A stretch of 64,000 bases of DNA from Kocuria carniphila (GCF_004136555.1 NZ_NOIT01000016.1:1-64000); one strand, 5' to 3'. Positions 26,261 through 39,588 are shown, counted from the first letter of the stretch. Notes: generated by a model from the letters alone, not told the origin. Numbers and translations are program-made.

Positions 26261-27931
26261 GTGACTCCTGAAGAACTTTCCGCTGCCGTATCCGCATGCC
26301 TGCACGACGCCCTGGCCGCCGGTGATTTGACCCTGATGGACGGTGCAGAGCTTCCCGAAGCGAAGATCGAGCGTCCCAAGAATCGTGAGCACGGGGATTG
26401 GGCCACCACCGTGGCCATGCAGGCGTCCAAGAAATTCGGTCGTAAGCCGCGCGAGATCGCCGAGATCCTGGTCGAGCGCCTGAGCGCAGTTCCCGGCGTG
26501 GCCGCCGTGGACATCGCCGGTCCCGGATTCCTGAATATCAAGCTCGACGCCGCCGCGGCCGGTGAGCTCGCGCAGTCGATCGTCGAGCAGGGCGCCTCGT
26601 TCGGCACCTCCGAGGTATTGAGCGGCACCGCCATCAACCTGGAATTCGTCTCCGCAAACCCCACCGGCCCCATTCACCTGGGTGGCACCCGCTGGGCCGC
26701 AGTGGGTGACTCGCTGGCCCGCATCCTGCAATCGCAGGGCGCCCAGGTCACCCGCGAGTACTACTTCAACGACCACGGTGCGCAGATCGACCGCTTCGCC
26801 CGGTCCCTGCTGGCCCGCGCCCGCGACGAGGACGCACCCGAGGACGGCTACGGCGGACAGTACATCTCGGACATCGCGCAGCGCGTGCTGGAACAGCACC
26901 CGGACGCCTTGGAATCCGAGGATCCGCAGGAAGTCTTCCGCGCCAACGGCGTGGAGCTGATGTTCCAGGAGATCAAGTCTTCGCTGCACGAGTTCGGCGT
27001 GGACTTCGACGTGTTCTTCCACGAGAACTCCCTGTTCGAAGGCGGACAGGTCGAGCAGCTGGTCGAGCAGCTCAAGGACTCGGACGCCATGTACTTCAAG
27101 GACGGCGCCTGGTGGCTGCGGTCCACGGACTACGGCGACGACAAGGACCGCGTGGTCATCAAGTCGGACGGCAATGCCGCCTACATCGCCGGTGACATCG
27201 CCTACTTCAAGGACAAGCGCGGCCGCGGAGCAGACCTGTGCATCTACATGCTGGGCGCGGATCACCACGGTTATGTGGCCCGCCTGAAGGCCGTGGCCGC
27301 AGCCCTAGGGGATTCCCCGGAGCGCGTTGAGGTGCTGATCGGTCAGATGGTCAATCTGGTCCGCGAGGGCGTGGCCGTGCGCATGTCCAAGCGCGCCGGC
27401 ACCGTGGTGACCATGGAGGACCTCGTGGAGGTCGTGGGCGTTGACGCCGCACGCTACTCCCTGACCCGCTACTCGGTGGACTCCAACATCGACATCGACC
27501 TGGATGTGCTGACCAAACGCTCCAATGAGAACCCGGTCTTCTACGTGCAGTACGCCCACGCCCGCACGTGCGCCGTGCAGCGCAACGCAGAGGCCGCCGG
27601 TGTCCGTCGCTTCACCGAAGAGGGCGCCAGCACGTTCGACGCCGCTCTGCTGGATCACGCCCGCGAGGCAGACCTGCTCGCCGCGCTGGGACAGTACCCC
27701 TCCGTGGTCGCCCAGGCCGCCGAACTGCGTGAACCGCACCGAGTGGCCCGCCACCTGGAACTGCTGGCCGGCACATACCACCGCTGGTACGACGTGTGCC
27801 GCGTGGCACCGCAGGGCGACGGCCCGGTCGAACCCGTACACAACTCTCGCTTGTGGCTCAATGACGCCGTGCAACAGGTCCTGGCCAACGGCCTGGCCCT
27901 GTTGGGTGTCGGCGCGCCGGAACGGATGTGA
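26261..27931 (+). CDS. argS: Arginyl-tRNA synthetase
   Basis: A 556-residue class I synthetase. The N-terminal Add-1 domain is followed by [13 protein letters not shown] (HIGH motif), a Rossmann core with [17 protein letters not shown] (KMSKS motif), and the C-terminal DALR anticodon-binding domain ending KVAPQ-type. The frame is open to 26159, but the GTG at 26261 is chosen because it begins the family N-terminus and has a -10 box at leaderless distance. It attaches Arg to tRNA-Arg; a tRNA-Arg gene is divergent next to it. lysA follows after 4 nt. Confidence 0.96.
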   Translation: MTPEELSAAVSACLHDALAAGDLTLMDGAELPEAKIERPKNREHGDWATTVAMQASKKFGRKPREIAEILVERLSAVPGVAAVDIAGPGFLNIKLDAAAAGELAQSIVEQGASFGTSEVLSGTAINLEFVSANPTGPIHLGGTRWAAVGDSLARILQSQGAQVTREYYFNDHGAQIDRFARSLLARARDEDAPEDGYGGQYISDIAQRVLEQHPDALESEDPQEVFRANGVELMFQEIKSSLHEFGVDFDVFFHENSLFEGGQVEQLVEQLKDSDAMYFKDGAWWLRSTDYGDDKDRVVIKSDGNAAYIAGDIAYFKDKRGRGADLCIYMLGADHHGYVARLKAVAAALGDSPERVEVLIGQMVNLVREGVAVRMSKRAGTVVTMEDLVEVVGVDAARYSLTRYSVDSNIDIDLDVLTKRSNENPVFYVQYAHARTCAVQRNAEAAGVRRFTEEGASTFDAALLDHAREADLLAALGQYPSVVAQAAELREPHRVARHLELLAGTYHRWYDVCRVAPQGDGPVEPVHNSRLWLNDAVQQVLANGLALLGVGAPERM

Positions 27932-27935
27932 TCTC

Positions 27936-29375
27936 GTGAGCTCAGTAGACAACGCCCACCAACTCGCTCCTGGATGGCTGACCGTCCCCGAGGGCAACGC
28001 CACGCTGGACCCCAAGGTCTTCACCGAGCAGTACGCCCGGGATGATCGCGGGTGCGTCACCGTGGACGGTGTGTCCGTGGCCGAGTTGGCCGAACGTTAC
28101 GGGTCACCGAGCTACGTGATCTCCGAGGACACCTTCCGCTCTCGCGCCCGGGGTTTCCGCGAGGCCTTCGAGGCCGCGTTCACACCCATGGGCATTGACG
28201 TGGAGGTCTACTACGCGTCCAAGGCGCTGCTGAACACCCACGTGGCACGGTGGGCCCAGGACGAGGGGCTCAACGTGGACACCGCGTCCGGCGGGGAACT
28301 CGAGGTCGCTCTGCGCGCCGGAGTGGACCCTTCCAAGATCGCGTTGCACGGCAACAACAAATCTGCCGCGGAAATCACCCGAGCGCTGGATACCGGCGTG
28401 GGGCGCATCGTGGTGGACTCCCTTCCGGAGATCCAGCTGGTCGCGGACCTCGCCCAGAAGCTTGCTGTGCGCGCTCCCATCATGTTGCGTGTGACCCCGG
28501 GTGTGCACGCCTCGACCCATGAGTTCATCGCCACGGCCCACGAGGACCAGAAGTTCGGACTGTCGCTCAACCCCTCCGTTGAGGGGGAGGACTCGCCCGC
28601 TCTGCAGGCCCTCGCCCAGTGCGTGGCGTTGCGCGAGCACCTGGACCTGCGCGGACTGCACTGCCACATCGGATCCCAGATCTTCGCCGCGGAAGGCTTC
28701 GGCCAGGCCGCCGAGCGCGTGCTGGCCCTGCGCGAGACTGTTGCCGAACGCTGGTCCACGGTACTGCCCGAGCTGGATCTGGGTGGCGGTCACGGCGTGG
28801 CCTACACGAGTGCGGACGAACCCCGCACGGCCGAGTCCATTGCCACAGACCTCGCCGAACACCTCGCCGGACTGCTCGAGAACTCTGAGCTCCCGCTACC
28901 GCACCTCTCCTTCGAGCCCGGCCGGTTCATCGCGGGTCCGTCCGGGGCCACGGTGTACACCGTGGGCACCGTGAAGACCGTGACGGTCAGCCCCGGCGTG
29001 GAACGTCGCTACGTGTCCGTGGACGGCGGCATGAGTGACAACGCCCGCCCGGTGCTCTACGACGCCGATTACACGGCGGTACTCGCCAGCCGCGTGTCGG
29101 ACGCCGAACCGGTGCTCACTCGCGTGGTCGGGAAGCACTGCGAATCCGGTGACATCGTGGTGCGGGACGTCTACTTGCCGGAAGACGTCACGGCCGGTGA
29201 CCTGCTGGTCGTACCCGTGACCGGTGCGTACTGCTGGGCGCTGTCCAGCAACTACAACTGGCTCACCCGACCTGGAATGATCAGCGTGGATGCCCAAGGA
29301 CAGGTCCAGGTTCTGATCCGAGCCGAAACCGTCGACGATCTGCTGGCCCGGGACACCGGCGCGAGCGCCGAATAA
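27936..29375 (+). CDS. lysA: Diaminopimelate decarboxylase
   Basis: A 479-residue PLP enzyme that makes L-lysine from meso-diaminopimelate. Fold III barrel with YYASKA (PLP Lys), LHCHIGSQI, LDLGGGHGV, EPGRFIAG, and CESGD with the partner Cys for the second subunit. GTG start 4 nt after argS; the pairing argS-lysA is conserved in actinobacteria and corynebacteria. hom follows at 23 nt. Confidence 0.96.
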   Translation: MSSVDNAHQLAPGWLTVPEGNATLDPKVFTEQYARDDRGCVTVDGVSVAELAERYGSPSYVISEDTFRSRARGFREAFEAAFTPMGIDVEVYYASKALLNTHVARWAQDEGLNVDTASGGELEVALRAGVDPSKIALHGNNKSAAEITRALDTGVGRIVVDSLPEIQLVADLAQKLAVRAPIMLRVTPGVHASTHEFIATAHEDQKFGLSLNPSVEGEDSPALQALAQCVALREHLDLRGLHCHIGSQIFAAEGFGQAAERVLALRETVAERWSTVLPELDLGGGHGVAYTSADEPRTAESIATDLAEHLAGLLENSELPLPHLSFEPGRFIAGPSGATVYTVGTVKTVTVSPGVERRYVSVDGGMSDNARPVLYDADYTAVLASRVSDAEPVLTRVVGKHCESGDIVVRDVYLPEDVTAGDLLVVPVTGAYCWALSSNYNWLTRPGMISVDAQGQVQVLIRAETVDDLLARDTGASAE

Positions 29376-29398
29376 GCCCCCAAGGAATATCAGGAGCA

Positions 29399-30715
29399 AT
29401 GACTACTTCAGCGACTTCGCCCCAAGAGACTCCCCACTTGAAGGTCGCCCTGCTGGGCGCCGGCACCGTGGGTTCCCAGGTAGCCCGCGTGCTGCTCGAC
29501 GCCAAGGACGAACTGGCCATGCGCTCGGGCGTCACGCTCGATCTCGTGGGCGTGGCCGTGCGCGACATGGACGCCAAGCGTGACTACGACATTCCGCGCG
29601 AGCTGCTGACCACGGACGCGGATTCCGTGATCGACGCCGCGGACATCGTGGTGGAGTTGACCGGCGGCATCGAGCCCGCCCGCACCCGCATCCTGCGCGC
29701 CCTCAACGCTGGCACCACCGTGGTGACCGGTAACAAGGCGCTGCTCGCGGCTCACGGCCGTGAGCTCCAGGACGCCGCCGCGGCGTCGGGCTCGCAGCTC
29801 TCCTACGAGGCCGCCGTTGCGGGTGCCATCCCGATCGTGCGTCCCATGCGTGATTCGCTGGCCGGTGACAAGGTCACCCGCTTCCTGGGCATCATGAACG
29901 GCACCACCAACTTCATCCTGGACCAGATGGACACCACGGGCGCCGCCTTCGACGACGCTCTGGCCGAGGCCCAGGAGTTGGGTTACGCCGAGGCAGACCC
30001 CACCGCCGATGTCGAGGGTCACGACGCCGCCGCCAAGGCCGCCGTGCTCGCCTCGCTCGCCTTCCACTCGACCTTCACCCTGGACGACGTCCACTGTGAG
30101 GGCATCACCGCGGTCACCGCGGAGGACGTCGCGACCGCGGCCGAGGCGGGTTACGTGATCAAGTTGCTGTCCGTGGGGGAGCGCACCGATGAGGGCGTGA
30201 ACCTGCGCGTCAACCCCGTGATGATCCCTCGCAATCACGTGCTCGGTGGAGTGCACGGCGCGTACAACGCCGTATTTGTGGAGGCCGAGAACGCCGGCTC
30301 GCTCATGTTCTACGGCCAGGGCGCCGGAGGTGAGCCCACGGCGTCGGCCGTTCTGGGTGACCTGGTGTCCGCCGCTCGCGCGATTGCGCGCGGTGCCGAG
30401 GGCATCCCGCTGAGCGATCACGCCAAGCTGCCCGCCGTGTCCATGGACAACGTGACCACGCGCATGGCCATCACCGTGACCGTGAAGGACCGCTTGGGTG
30501 TGCTCGCTCAAATCGCCCAGGTCTTCGCGGACCATGGCGTGTCCATCTCCACCATGCATCAGACCGAGGATCCCAAGGATCAGGCCATCTCCGTGCTGCG
30601 CCTGGTGACCCACACGGGTCGTCACCGTGATCTCATGGACACCGTGGGCGCACTGCGTGAGTTGCCCGTGGTGGCCGAGGTGCTCTCGGTGATCCCCGTG
30701 GAGACCGGCGACTAA
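29399..30715 (+). CDS. hom: Homoserine dehydrogenase
   Basis: A 438-residue enzyme that reduces aspartate semialdehyde to homoserine. N-terminal NAD(P) fold with [16 protein letters not shown], the central [11 protein letters not shown] and [17 protein letters not shown] catalytic motifs, and a C-terminal ACT domain ([24 protein letters not shown]) that in relatives confers threonine feedback inhibition. CAGGAGCA ribosome site. It feeds thrC and thrB directly downstream. Confidence 0.97.
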   Translation: MTTSATSPQETPHLKVALLGAGTVGSQVARVLLDAKDELAMRSGVTLDLVGVAVRDMDAKRDYDIPRELLTTDADSVIDAADIVVELTGGIEPARTRILRALNAGTTVVTGNKALLAAHGRELQDAAAASGSQLSYEAAVAGAIPIVRPMRDSLAGDKVTRFLGIMNGTTNFILDQMDTTGAAFDDALAEAQELGYAEADPTADVEGHDAAAKAAVLASLAFHSTFTLDDVHCEGITAVTAEDVATAAEAGYVIKLLSVGERTDEGVNLRVNPVMIPRNHVLGGVHGAYNAVFVEAENAGSLMFYGQGAGGEPTASAVLGDLVSAARAIARGAEGIPLSDHAKLPAVSMDNVTTRMAITVTVKDRLGVLAQIAQVFADHGVSISTMHQTEDPKDQAISVLRLVTHTGRHRDLMDTVGALRELPVVAEVLSVIPVETGD

Positions 30716-30798
30716 GTCCACCGCCCCGCGGGGCCGTTCATAAACTTCAATGGGTGGTGAACGCCGCCCACCGTCACACAGCGTCGAGGAGAACCGGC

Positions 30799-31908
30799 AT
30801 GGCACACGTCTGGCAGGGCGTCATCAACGAGTACAAGGACCGCTTGCCGGTCACCGAGGCCACCGAGGTCATCACCATGGGTGAGGGTGGCACGCCGCTG
30901 ATCCAGGCTCGTGCCCTGTCCGAACTGACCGGCAGCTCCGTGTGGCTCAAGTTCGAGGGCATGAACCCCACCGGTTCCTTCAAGGACCGCGGCATGACCA
31001 TGGCCATCACCAAGGCCAAGGAGGAGGGTGCGGAGGCCGTGGTGTGTGCCTCGACGGGCAACACCTCCGCCGCCGCTGCGGCCTATGCCAAGCAGGCGGG
31101 GATGCGCTGTGCCGTGCTCGTGCCCGAGGGCAAGATCTCGATGAGCAAGATGTCCCAGGCCGTGGCCCACGGCGCGGACATCATCCAGATCGAAGGCAAC
31201 TTCGACAACTGCCTGGAAGTCGCGCGCAAACTTTCCGAGTCCTATCCCGTGTTCCTGGTGAATTCGGTCAACCCGTACCGCATCGAGGGCCAGAAGACCG
31301 CGGCCTTCGAGGTCGTGGACACCCTGGGCGACGCCCCGGACATCCACGTGCTCCCGGTCGGTAACGCCGGCAACATCACCGCGTACTGGAAGGGTTACAA
31401 GGAGTACGCCTCCGAGATCCCGGCGACCTCCGGTGAAATTCTGGATGCCGTGTCCACTCACACGCCCACCATGTGGGGCTTCCAGGCTGCTGGCGCGGCA
31501 CCGCTCGTGCTGGGTCACCCCGTCACCGAACCGGAGACGATCGCCACCGCCATCCGAATCGGCAACCCCGCTTCGTGGGACACCGCCATTGCGGCCCGTG
31601 ACGAGTCCGGCGGTCTGATCGATTCCGTGACGGACGAGCAGATCATCGAGGCCCACCGCTGGCTGTCTTCGCGCGAGGGCGTGTTCGTGGAGCCCGGTTC
31701 GGCCTCCGGTGTGGCCGGCCTGCTCAAGAAGCAGCGCGCGGGCGAGGTGCCCAGCGGCAAGACCATCGTGATCACCGTGACCGGTCACGGCCTCAAGGAC
31801 CCGCAATGGGCCATCAAGGGTGCCGAGGCCGAGGACGCCAGCGCGGTGGAGCCCAAGCGCGTTCCCTTCGACGTGGTCCCCGTGGCCGCAGCCTTGGGGT
31901 TGGAGTGA
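30799..31908 (+). CDS. thrC: Threonine synthase
   Basis: A 369-residue PLP enzyme that converts O-phosphohomoserine to threonine. [11 protein letters not shown] carries the PLP Lys, [11 protein letters not shown] binds phosphate, and VGNAGN is the glycine-rich PLP loop. The ATG at 30799 follows GAGGAGA; the frame is open further left but without a ribosome site. It overlaps thrB by 4 nt (GTGA). Confidence 0.97.
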   Translation: MAHVWQGVINEYKDRLPVTEATEVITMGEGGTPLIQARALSELTGSSVWLKFEGMNPTGSFKDRGMTMAITKAKEEGAEAVVCASTGNTSAAAAAYAKQAGMRCAVLVPEGKISMSKMSQAVAHGADIIQIEGNFDNCLEVARKLSESYPVFLVNSVNPYRIEGQKTAAFEVVDTLGDAPDIHVLPVGNAGNITAYWKGYKEYASEIPATSGEILDAVSTHTPTMWGFQAAGAAPLVLGHPVTEPETIATAIRIGNPASWDTAIAARDESGGLIDSVTDEQIIEAHRWLSSREGVFVEPGSASGVAGLLKKQRAGEVPSGKTIVITVTGHGLKDPQWAIKGAEAEDASAVEPKRVPFDVVPVAAALGLE

Positions 31909-32894
31909 CCGAGGTCGTGAACGAGCAGGTAGTCGCCGCACCGGGCACGAGCGTGTCGGTGCGGGTCCCCGGATCCACCGGAAACGTGGGTCCCGGTTTC
32001 GACACCCTGGGACTGGCCCTGGGTTATTACGACGAGCTCACGGTCACCCGCATCGAATCCGGTCTCGAATTCGAGCTCACGGGTGAAGGGTCGGAGAACG
32101 TGCCCCACACCGCGGATCACCTGGTGGTCCGTTCGATGCAGGCAGTGTTCGACGCCGCCGGGGCCGGTTCCCTGCCCGGGTTGCGGTTAAAGGCGCACAA
32201 CCAGATCCCGCACGGTCGTGGCATGGGATCCTCGGCCTCGGCCGTGGTCGCCGGGGTGCTGGCCGCCAACGCATTGCTCTCTGACACCGCACGGCTGGAT
32301 GATCGCACCATCCTGCAGGTGTGCTCCCAGCTCGAGGGGCATCCGGATAACGTGGCCCCCACCCTGTACGGGGGACTCACCGTGTCCTTCGAACAAAACG
32401 GCGAATTCGTCAGCGTGCCCGTGCATGTGCACGAGAACGTGATTCCGATCGTGGCCATCCCGGACTTCGAGGTGGCGACCTCAGTGGCCCGCGGCCTGCT
32501 GCCCGATACCGTTTCGCATCGCACCGCTGCGGTCACTGCCGGTCGTGCTGCACTGTTGGTCGAGGCGCTGAGCAACCGTCCCGAGTACCTGCTTCCGGCC
32601 ACGTTCGACCTGCTGCACCAGCCCTACCGTGCCCAGGCCATGGGCCCGAGCTTCGAGCTCATGACCCAGTTGCGCGAGCGCGGATTCGCGGCGCTGATCT
32701 CCGGTGCCGGACCCACCGTTCTCACTCTGGCCAACGGCCCCGAAGCGGCGGAACAGGTGGTTGCGGCTATCGATGAGATTACCGCGGATGCGGATTCCGC
32801 GGCCCATACCCACAACAGTGAGGACGTGTCGTGGCGTGTTATGGCGCTACGCGTACCGGCCGAGGGTGCTAAAGTGGGCGTATCCACGCAATAG
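31905..32894 (+). CDS. thrB: Homoserine kinase
   Basis: A 329-residue GHMP kinase. N-terminal [16 protein letters not shown], the phosphate-binding [16 protein letters not shown] motif, and the C-terminal GAGPTVL motif. It phosphorylates homoserine to give the substrate of ThrC. The GTG start overlaps the thrC stop, so translation is coupled; a longer upstream frame is ruled out by that overlap and by the family N-terminus. Confidence 0.97.
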   Translation: MTEVVNEQVVAAPGTSVSVRVPGSTGNVGPGFDTLGLALGYYDELTVTRIESGLEFELTGEGSENVPHTADHLVVRSMQAVFDAAGAGSLPGLRLKAHNQIPHGRGMGSSASAVVAGVLAANALLSDTARLDDRTILQVCSQLEGHPDNVAPTLYGGLTVSFEQNGEFVSVPVHVHENVIPIVAIPDFEVATSVARGLLPDTVSHRTAAVTAGRAALLVEALSNRPEYLLPATFDLLHQPYRAQAMGPSFELMTQLRERGFAALISGAGPTVLTLANGPEAAEQVVAAIDEITADADSAAHTHNSEDVSWRVMALRVPAEGAKVGVSTQ

Positions 32895-33192
32895 GCCCTG
32901 GGTTCGCCCACGCGGTTCAAGCGGAGTCCCGCATTCGAGTCAGCAATCGTGACCGGGCGTCACTTTTGTTTGAATGCGTCGCCTCAATGCGATTCCTTTT
33001 CTTGCTGACCAGGTCACTTCTCTCATGTGACCGGCACTGGTGCATCAAGGGGATCAGAGGACCTCATTGCTGATTTCTCGCGTGCACTCTGCACGCAATC
33101 AACGTGGCCCGCAGTTGGCGGCCCACAACAATATCGTCGGGTCAGTGTGCGATGTCATCGCCACGGCCCCCATCGAGTCAGAAGGAACCTTC
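32895..33192 (+). promoter_or_regulatory. Long rho leader with inverted repeats
   Basis: This ~300-nt gap between thrB and rho holds no credible gene. Two hairpins are seen: GGTCAC (33012-33017) with GTGACC (33027-33032), and a perfect GCGTGCA (33080-33086) with TGCACGC (33090-33096). rho leaders in other bacteria carry autoregulated termination sites; whether this one does is unknown. No convincing -10 was found. Confidence 0.45.
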
Positions 33193-35376
<2,184 letters not shown>

Positions 35377-35424
35377 CGAGAACTTCTCGCTGTCCCGTTC
35401 CACCCGTCGATAGGAGACCCTTCA

Positions 35425-36519
35425 ATGTCCGATCCCGTTCAGCCGCTGCTGGATGAGCACGCTCAGCTGCAGCGCGAACTGGCGGATCCCGCCGTGCACG
35501 CAGATGCGGGCAAGGCCCGCAAACTGGGCCGGCGGTACTCCGAACTCAACGGCATTGTCGAAGCCCATCGACGGGTGGAACAGCTTTCCGAGGACCTCGA
35601 AGCCACGCGCGAGCTCGGCAGCGAGGACCCGGAGCTGGCTTCAGAGATCGCCCCGCTCGAGGCCGAACTGGAAGCCGCCCAGGAAGTGCTGCGCCGCAAA
35701 CTGATCCCCAGGGATCCGGATGACGGTCGCAACGTGATTCTGGAGATCAAGGCCGGTGAAGGCGGGGACGAGTCCGCCCTGTTCGCCGGTGACCTGCTGC
35801 GCATGTACATGCGTTACGCGGAGTCGCTCAAGTTCAAGACCGAGGTGCTCTCGTCCACCCCCACCGAGTTGGGCGGTTACAAGGACGTGCAGCTCGCGGT
35901 GAAGTCCAGCTCCAACGACCCCGAACACGGCGCCTGGGCCCGCTTGAAGTACGAGGGCGGCGTGCACCGCGTGCAGCGTGTGCCGGCCACGGAATCCCAG
36001 GGGCGCGTCCACACCTCGGCCGCCGGCGTCCTGGTGTTCCCGGAGGTCGACGAGCCCGACGAGATCGACATCAGCCAGAACGACCTGAAGATTGACGTCT
36101 ACCGATCCTCCGGCCCCGGTGGTCAGTCCGTGAACACCACGGACTCCGCCGTGCGCATCACCCACTTGCCCACGGGCATCGTGGTGGCCATGCAGAACGA
36201 GAAGTCCCAGCTGCAGAACCGTGAGGCCGCCATGCGCGTGCTGCGGGCGCGCATCCTGGCGCACCAGCAGGAGCAGATCGACGCGGAGAACGCCGCCGTG
36301 CGCAAGTCGCAGGTGCGCACCGTGGACCGTTCCGAGCGTATCCGCACCTACAACTACCCCGAGAACCGCATTGCGGATCACCGCACGGGGTACAAGTCCT
36401 ACAACCTGGATCAGGTGCTGGACGGCGCGCTGGAACCCGTGGTGAACTCCGCCATCGAGCTGGACGAGAAGACCCGTTTGGAACACCTAGGCCAAGACCA
36501 GGCTGGACAGCAGGACTGA
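35425..36519 (+). CDS. prfA: Peptide chain release factor 1
   Basis: A 364-residue class I release factor that reads UAA and UAG. The stop-codon recognition motif is the PAT of [12 protein letters not shown], which distinguishes RF1 from RF2, and the catalytic GGQ is in [15 protein letters not shown]. It lies directly after rho (48 nt) with no rpmE between them, and is followed after 6 nt by prmC, which methylates the GGQ Gln. Confidence 0.97.
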   Translation: MSDPVQPLLDEHAQLQRELADPAVHADAGKARKLGRRYSELNGIVEAHRRVEQLSEDLEATRELGSEDPELASEIAPLEAELEAAQEVLRRKLIPRDPDDGRNVILEIKAGEGGDESALFAGDLLRMYMRYAESLKFKTEVLSSTPTELGGYKDVQLAVKSSSNDPEHGAWARLKYEGGVHRVQRVPATESQGRVHTSAAGVLVFPEVDEPDEIDISQNDLKIDVYRSSGPGGQSVNTTDSAVRITHLPTGIVVAMQNEKSQLQNREAAMRVLRARILAHQQEQIDAENAAVRKSQVRTVDRSERIRTYNYPENRIADHRTGYKSYNLDQVLDGALEPVVNSAIELDEKTRLEHLGQDQAGQQD

Positions 36520-36525
36520 CCGGCG

Positions 36526-37425
36526 GTGGAAGCTACCCTTGCCCAGGCTCTGCGATGGGCGCACGGTGAGCTTGCGGGTGCGGGAGTTCCGTCACCTGAC
36601 ACGGACGCCGTGCTTCTCGCGGCGCACCTCATGGGGCTGAGCAGGGGAGAGGTCGAGGCCAAGGCCATCCTGGGCGCTCCCGAACCCGCGGGTTACCGCG
36701 AGCTGGTGGCCCGCCGCGCGCAGCGCATCCCCCTGCAGCACCTGACCGGCAAGGCCCCGTTCCGCCAGCTCGAACTGTCGGTAGGCCCCGGGGTGTTCGT
36801 GCCCCGCCCGGAGACCGAACTCCTGGTCCAGCTGAGTCTCGATGAAGCTCGGCTGTGGCGAGAGGCCGGTGTTCCGCATCCCCGCGTGGTGGATCTGGGA
36901 ACCGGTTCCGGCGCGATTGCCCTGGCCATCGCCACGGAAGATCCCACCACCCGCGTGTTCGCGGTGGAAAAAGAGGATGCGGCCGTCGAATGGGCGCAAC
37001 AGAATCTGCGAGGCTCCAAGGTCACGCTCACGCAGGCCGACTACCGGGAGTACGACCCCGAAAACGCCGGGACTTTCTGTGTCGTGGTGAGCAATCCGCC
37101 CTACGTTCCCCCCGAGGACATTCCCGCGGATCCCGAGGTCAGGGACTACGATCCGCCCGCGGCCCTGTACGGGGGAGATGACCACGGCATGGCCCTGCCA
37201 TGCGCTGCCATGGACACCGCCGTACGGTTATTGCGTCCCGGTGGAGCATTATTCATGGAACACGCCGAGTCCCAGGTGGATGCCATGGAGCGTGAACTGT
37301 CCGCTCGTGGTTTCGTGGAGATCCAACTACATTGCGACCTCGCGGGGAAACCGCGTGCCACGGGCGCGCGCCGGCCCGGCGTAGAGTCCGATTCCACCTC
37401 CGACCAGCACCAGACGTTGAGCTAA
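36526..37425 (+). CDS. prmC: Release factor glutamine methyltransferase PrmC
   Basis: A 299-residue SAM-dependent methyltransferase (HemK family). N-terminal helical domain binding the release factor, VDLGTGSGAIALAIA for SAM, and the catalytic NPPYVPPEDI. It methylates the GGQ glutamine of RF1/RF2. GTG start 6 nt after prfA; AGGA about 10 nt upstream. tsaC follows. Confidence 0.96.
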   Translation: MEATLAQALRWAHGELAGAGVPSPDTDAVLLAAHLMGLSRGEVEAKAILGAPEPAGYRELVARRAQRIPLQHLTGKAPFRQLELSVGPGVFVPRPETELLVQLSLDEARLWREAGVPHPRVVDLGTGSGAIALAIATEDPTTRVFAVEKEDAAVEWAQQNLRGSKVTLTQADYREYDPENAGTFCVVVSNPPYVPPEDIPADPEVRDYDPPAALYGGDDHGMALPCAAMDTAVRLLRPGGALFMEHAESQVDAMERELSARGFVEIQLHCDLAGKPRATGARRPGVESDSTSDQHQTLS

Positions 37426-37435
37426 GGAGACGCTC

Positions 37436-38539
37436 GTGAGTGCCACGTACAAGTGCGCAGACCAGGAATCCATGGTCGCCGCGATTGATCACGCAGCCCG
37501 TGTGGTCGCGGACGGTGAGTGCATCGTCATGCCCACGGACACCGTGTACGGCATCGGTTGCGATGCGTTTTCCCCCATGGGCGTCCAGACGCTGCTCGGC
37601 GCCAAGGGCCGTACCCGTCAGATGCCGCCGCCCGTGCTGATCGCCGACCCCGGCGTTCTGGCCGGACTGGCGGATCAGGTTTCGGACGACGCCCGCGCGC
37701 TGGCCGATGCGTTCTGGCCCGGTGCCCTCACGCTCGTGTGCTGGGCTCAACCCACGCTGGGCTGGGATCTCGGCGAAACACACGGCACCGTGGCCCTGCG
37801 GGTCCCGGACGACGGCGTGGCCCGGCAAGTTCTCGAGCGCATCGGCCCCATGGCGGTCTCCTCCGCCAACCTCACGGGCATGCCCGCCGCGCTCACCGCC
37901 GATGACGCCCAGGAGATGCTCCAGGATCGGGTGGCGCTCTACCTCGACGACGGCGCTCGGCCCACCGCCGAGCACCAGGCGGAGAATCCCAGCGGACTTC
38001 CGTCCACGATCGTCGACTGCACCGGTGACGTGCCCGTGGTACTGCGCCTGGGTGCCATCGGGCTCGACGAACTTCGCTCCGTGGTGCCCACCGTGGACGG
38101 CGGTGACGTTGCGGCGGACCACTCGACCGAGGCGCCGACCGAGCGTTCGGAACACGGTGAGAGCGCCGAACAGCACGGAACAGAGGCGCCAAGTCACGCT
38201 GCAGTCGAGGAGACGGAGAGCGCAGCGGGGGAGGCCGAGACCACCGAGACCGGAGCGGCGTCGTCGCCGTCGCACGCGGAGGCGGAACGCACGATCGACC
38301 GCTGGCGGCAGCAGAATGACCTCGGCGAAGGACGGGTGCGTGGCACCACGGCCGAACCGCTGGTCGAACCGGGTGCTCCCGAGGCGGAAGTTGCCAGGGC
38401 GCTCGTACAGAATTCGGCGGCAAAACCCGGCGCCCGCGTGGATCAGAACCGCAACCGCGCGGACGCATCCCAGCCGAAATGGGGAGGCACCGCGGCGTTG
38501 AGCGTGGACGAGGCCAGCCAACTGGTCAACGGATCCTGA
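37436..38539 (+). CDS. tsaC: L-threonylcarbamoyladenylate synthase (TsaC/Sua5) with long acidic tail
   Basis: A 367-residue protein. Residues ~12-215 are a YrdC domain (MPTDTVYGIGCDAF, AKGRTRQMPPPVLI, FWPGALTLV, SSANLTGMPA) that makes threonylcarbamoyl-AMP for t6A in tRNA. The last ~140 residues are not a Sua5 domain: they are Glu/Ala/Thr-rich (VEETESAAGEAETTETGAA), then basic, and end in SVDEASQLVNGS. The bulk looks disordered. RBS AAGGAGA 5 nt upstream of the GTG. Part of the conserved prfA-prmC-tsaC group. Confidence 0.93.
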   Translation: MSATYKCADQESMVAAIDHAARVVADGECIVMPTDTVYGIGCDAFSPMGVQTLLGAKGRTRQMPPPVLIADPGVLAGLADQVSDDARALADAFWPGALTLVCWAQPTLGWDLGETHGTVALRVPDDGVARQVLERIGPMAVSSANLTGMPAALTADDAQEMLQDRVALYLDDGARPTAEHQAENPSGLPSTIVDCTGDVPVVLRLGAIGLDELRSVVPTVDGGDVAADHSTEAPTERSEHGESAEQHGTEAPSHAAVEETESAAGEAETTETGAASSPSHAEAERTIDRWRQQNDLGEGRVRGTTAEPLVEPGAPEAEVARALVQNSAAKPGARVDQNRNRADASQPKWGGTAALSVDEASQLVNGS

Positions 38540-38561
38540 CGTATTCCGCGCAACACGCCGT

Positions 38562-38608
38562 GCAACGGCAAAGGCCGCAACCGTATCGGTTGCGGCCTTT
38601 GCCGTTGC
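38562..38608. terminator. Bidirectional terminator, tsaC / epimerase
   Basis: A perfect 21-bp stem (38562-38582 with 38588-38608) with a GTATC loop separates convergent tsaC and the epimerase gene. Its apical GCAACCGTA-GGTTGC core is almost the same as that of the terminator at 6208-6244. Confidence 0.9.
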
Positions 38609-38619
38609 CGGCCCGGATC

Positions 38620-39588
38620 TTACTTGCCGAGTGACAAGTGCGCCTGGCGCAGTACCTCTTGCACGTTGGGCTCGGGGATCACGCCATTCTCGTGTGCCCA
38701 GCCGGGTACCTGACGCTGGCCGAACCACGTGACTTCGAGTCGTCGGATGGCTCCGTTGAACCGATTGTTGGCCAGCCGGGACACCCAGTAGCCGGCGTCG
38801 ATCACGGCGCGAGCCAGGAACGGCGGCAGCTGCAGGGGATTTCGGCGGCCGGCGTCGCGGAGCACGGAACCGGTGGTGGCGCCCTCCCACGGTTGCAGGA
38901 TCACCGCTGGCAGGGGCTCTGGGAACTGGCCCACGGCCACAGCGAACTGAGCCAGCGCCTTGACCGAAGTGACCGGGGTGGGGGCGGTGCCGTCACCGGC
39001 AACCGATGAGAACACCGAAGATGCGAACTTGGCGAGCAAACGCGTGGTGCGTCGCCCGCTACCCATGACCGAGGTGGCTCGCAAGACCGTGAGCTGCGGT
39101 GCGTGGGCCTCGTTCTCCCACTCGGCGCGCAACCGGTAGAGCGCGGACTCACCGAGGGCCTTGGACAGTGAATAGGCGGAGAACGGCGCCGTGCGAATGG
39201 ATTCGTCCAACACGGGGGCGTCTCCCTGGACGGACGCCGAGCTGATATGAATCACGCGCCGCACGCCCGTGCGATGTGCCGCCAACGCGACCAGGACCGG
39301 CAGTAGCGCGTTGGCGCCGGTCAGCGACTGCTGGTGGGTCTGATCGGGCGCGGCCAGTCCAGCGGCGTTGACCACGATGTCAGCACCGGCGAAGGAATCG
39401 GCCAGGTAGTCGATGACCGACTCCAGCCGATGGGCGTGCTCGATCAGGTGATGCACGGTGGTGGCCGGAGAGGCCAACCGGGGCGTGGACACCGGGGTCA
39501 CAGGAATGTTCTTGGTCTGCAGGGCAGTGGTGATGGCCGACCCCACAAAGCCCGTGGCTCCGAGTACTCGCCAGCTACTAGCTGTCAC
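38620..39588 (-). CDS. NAD-dependent epimerase/dehydratase family protein
   Basis: A 322-residue short-chain dehydrogenase-like protein. Rossmann motif VLGATGFVGSAI at the N-terminus, ADIVVNAAGLAAP, ISSASVQG, and SAYSLSKALGE giving the YxxxK catalytic pair. C-terminal residues form an extended substrate domain. A nucleotide-sugar substrate is inferred from the divergent glycosyltransferase genes. GTG 39588 is chosen because GGGAGGAG lies 7 nt upstream; the frame is open 15 codons further. Confidence 0.88.
   Translation of the reverse strand: MTASSWRVLGATGFVGSAITTALQTKNIPVTPVSTPRLASPATTVHHLIEHAHRLESVIDYLADSFAGADIVVNAAGLAAPDQTHQQSLTGANALLPVLVALAAHRTGVRRVIHISSASVQGDAPVLDESIRTAPFSAYSLSKALGESALYRLRAEWENEAHAPQLTVLRATSVMGSGRRTTRLLAKFASSVFSSVAGDGTAPTPVTSVKALAQFAVAVGQFPEPLPAVILQPWEGATTGSVLRDAGRRNPLQLPPFLARAVIDAGYWVSRLANNRFNGAIRRLEVTWFGQRQVPGWAHENGVIPEPNVQEVLRQAHLSLGK

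Noticed and set aside
37253-38890. 545-codon antisense frame across prmC, tsaC and the terminator
   Set aside because: It runs through a perfect 21-bp terminator and has no start with a ribosome site.
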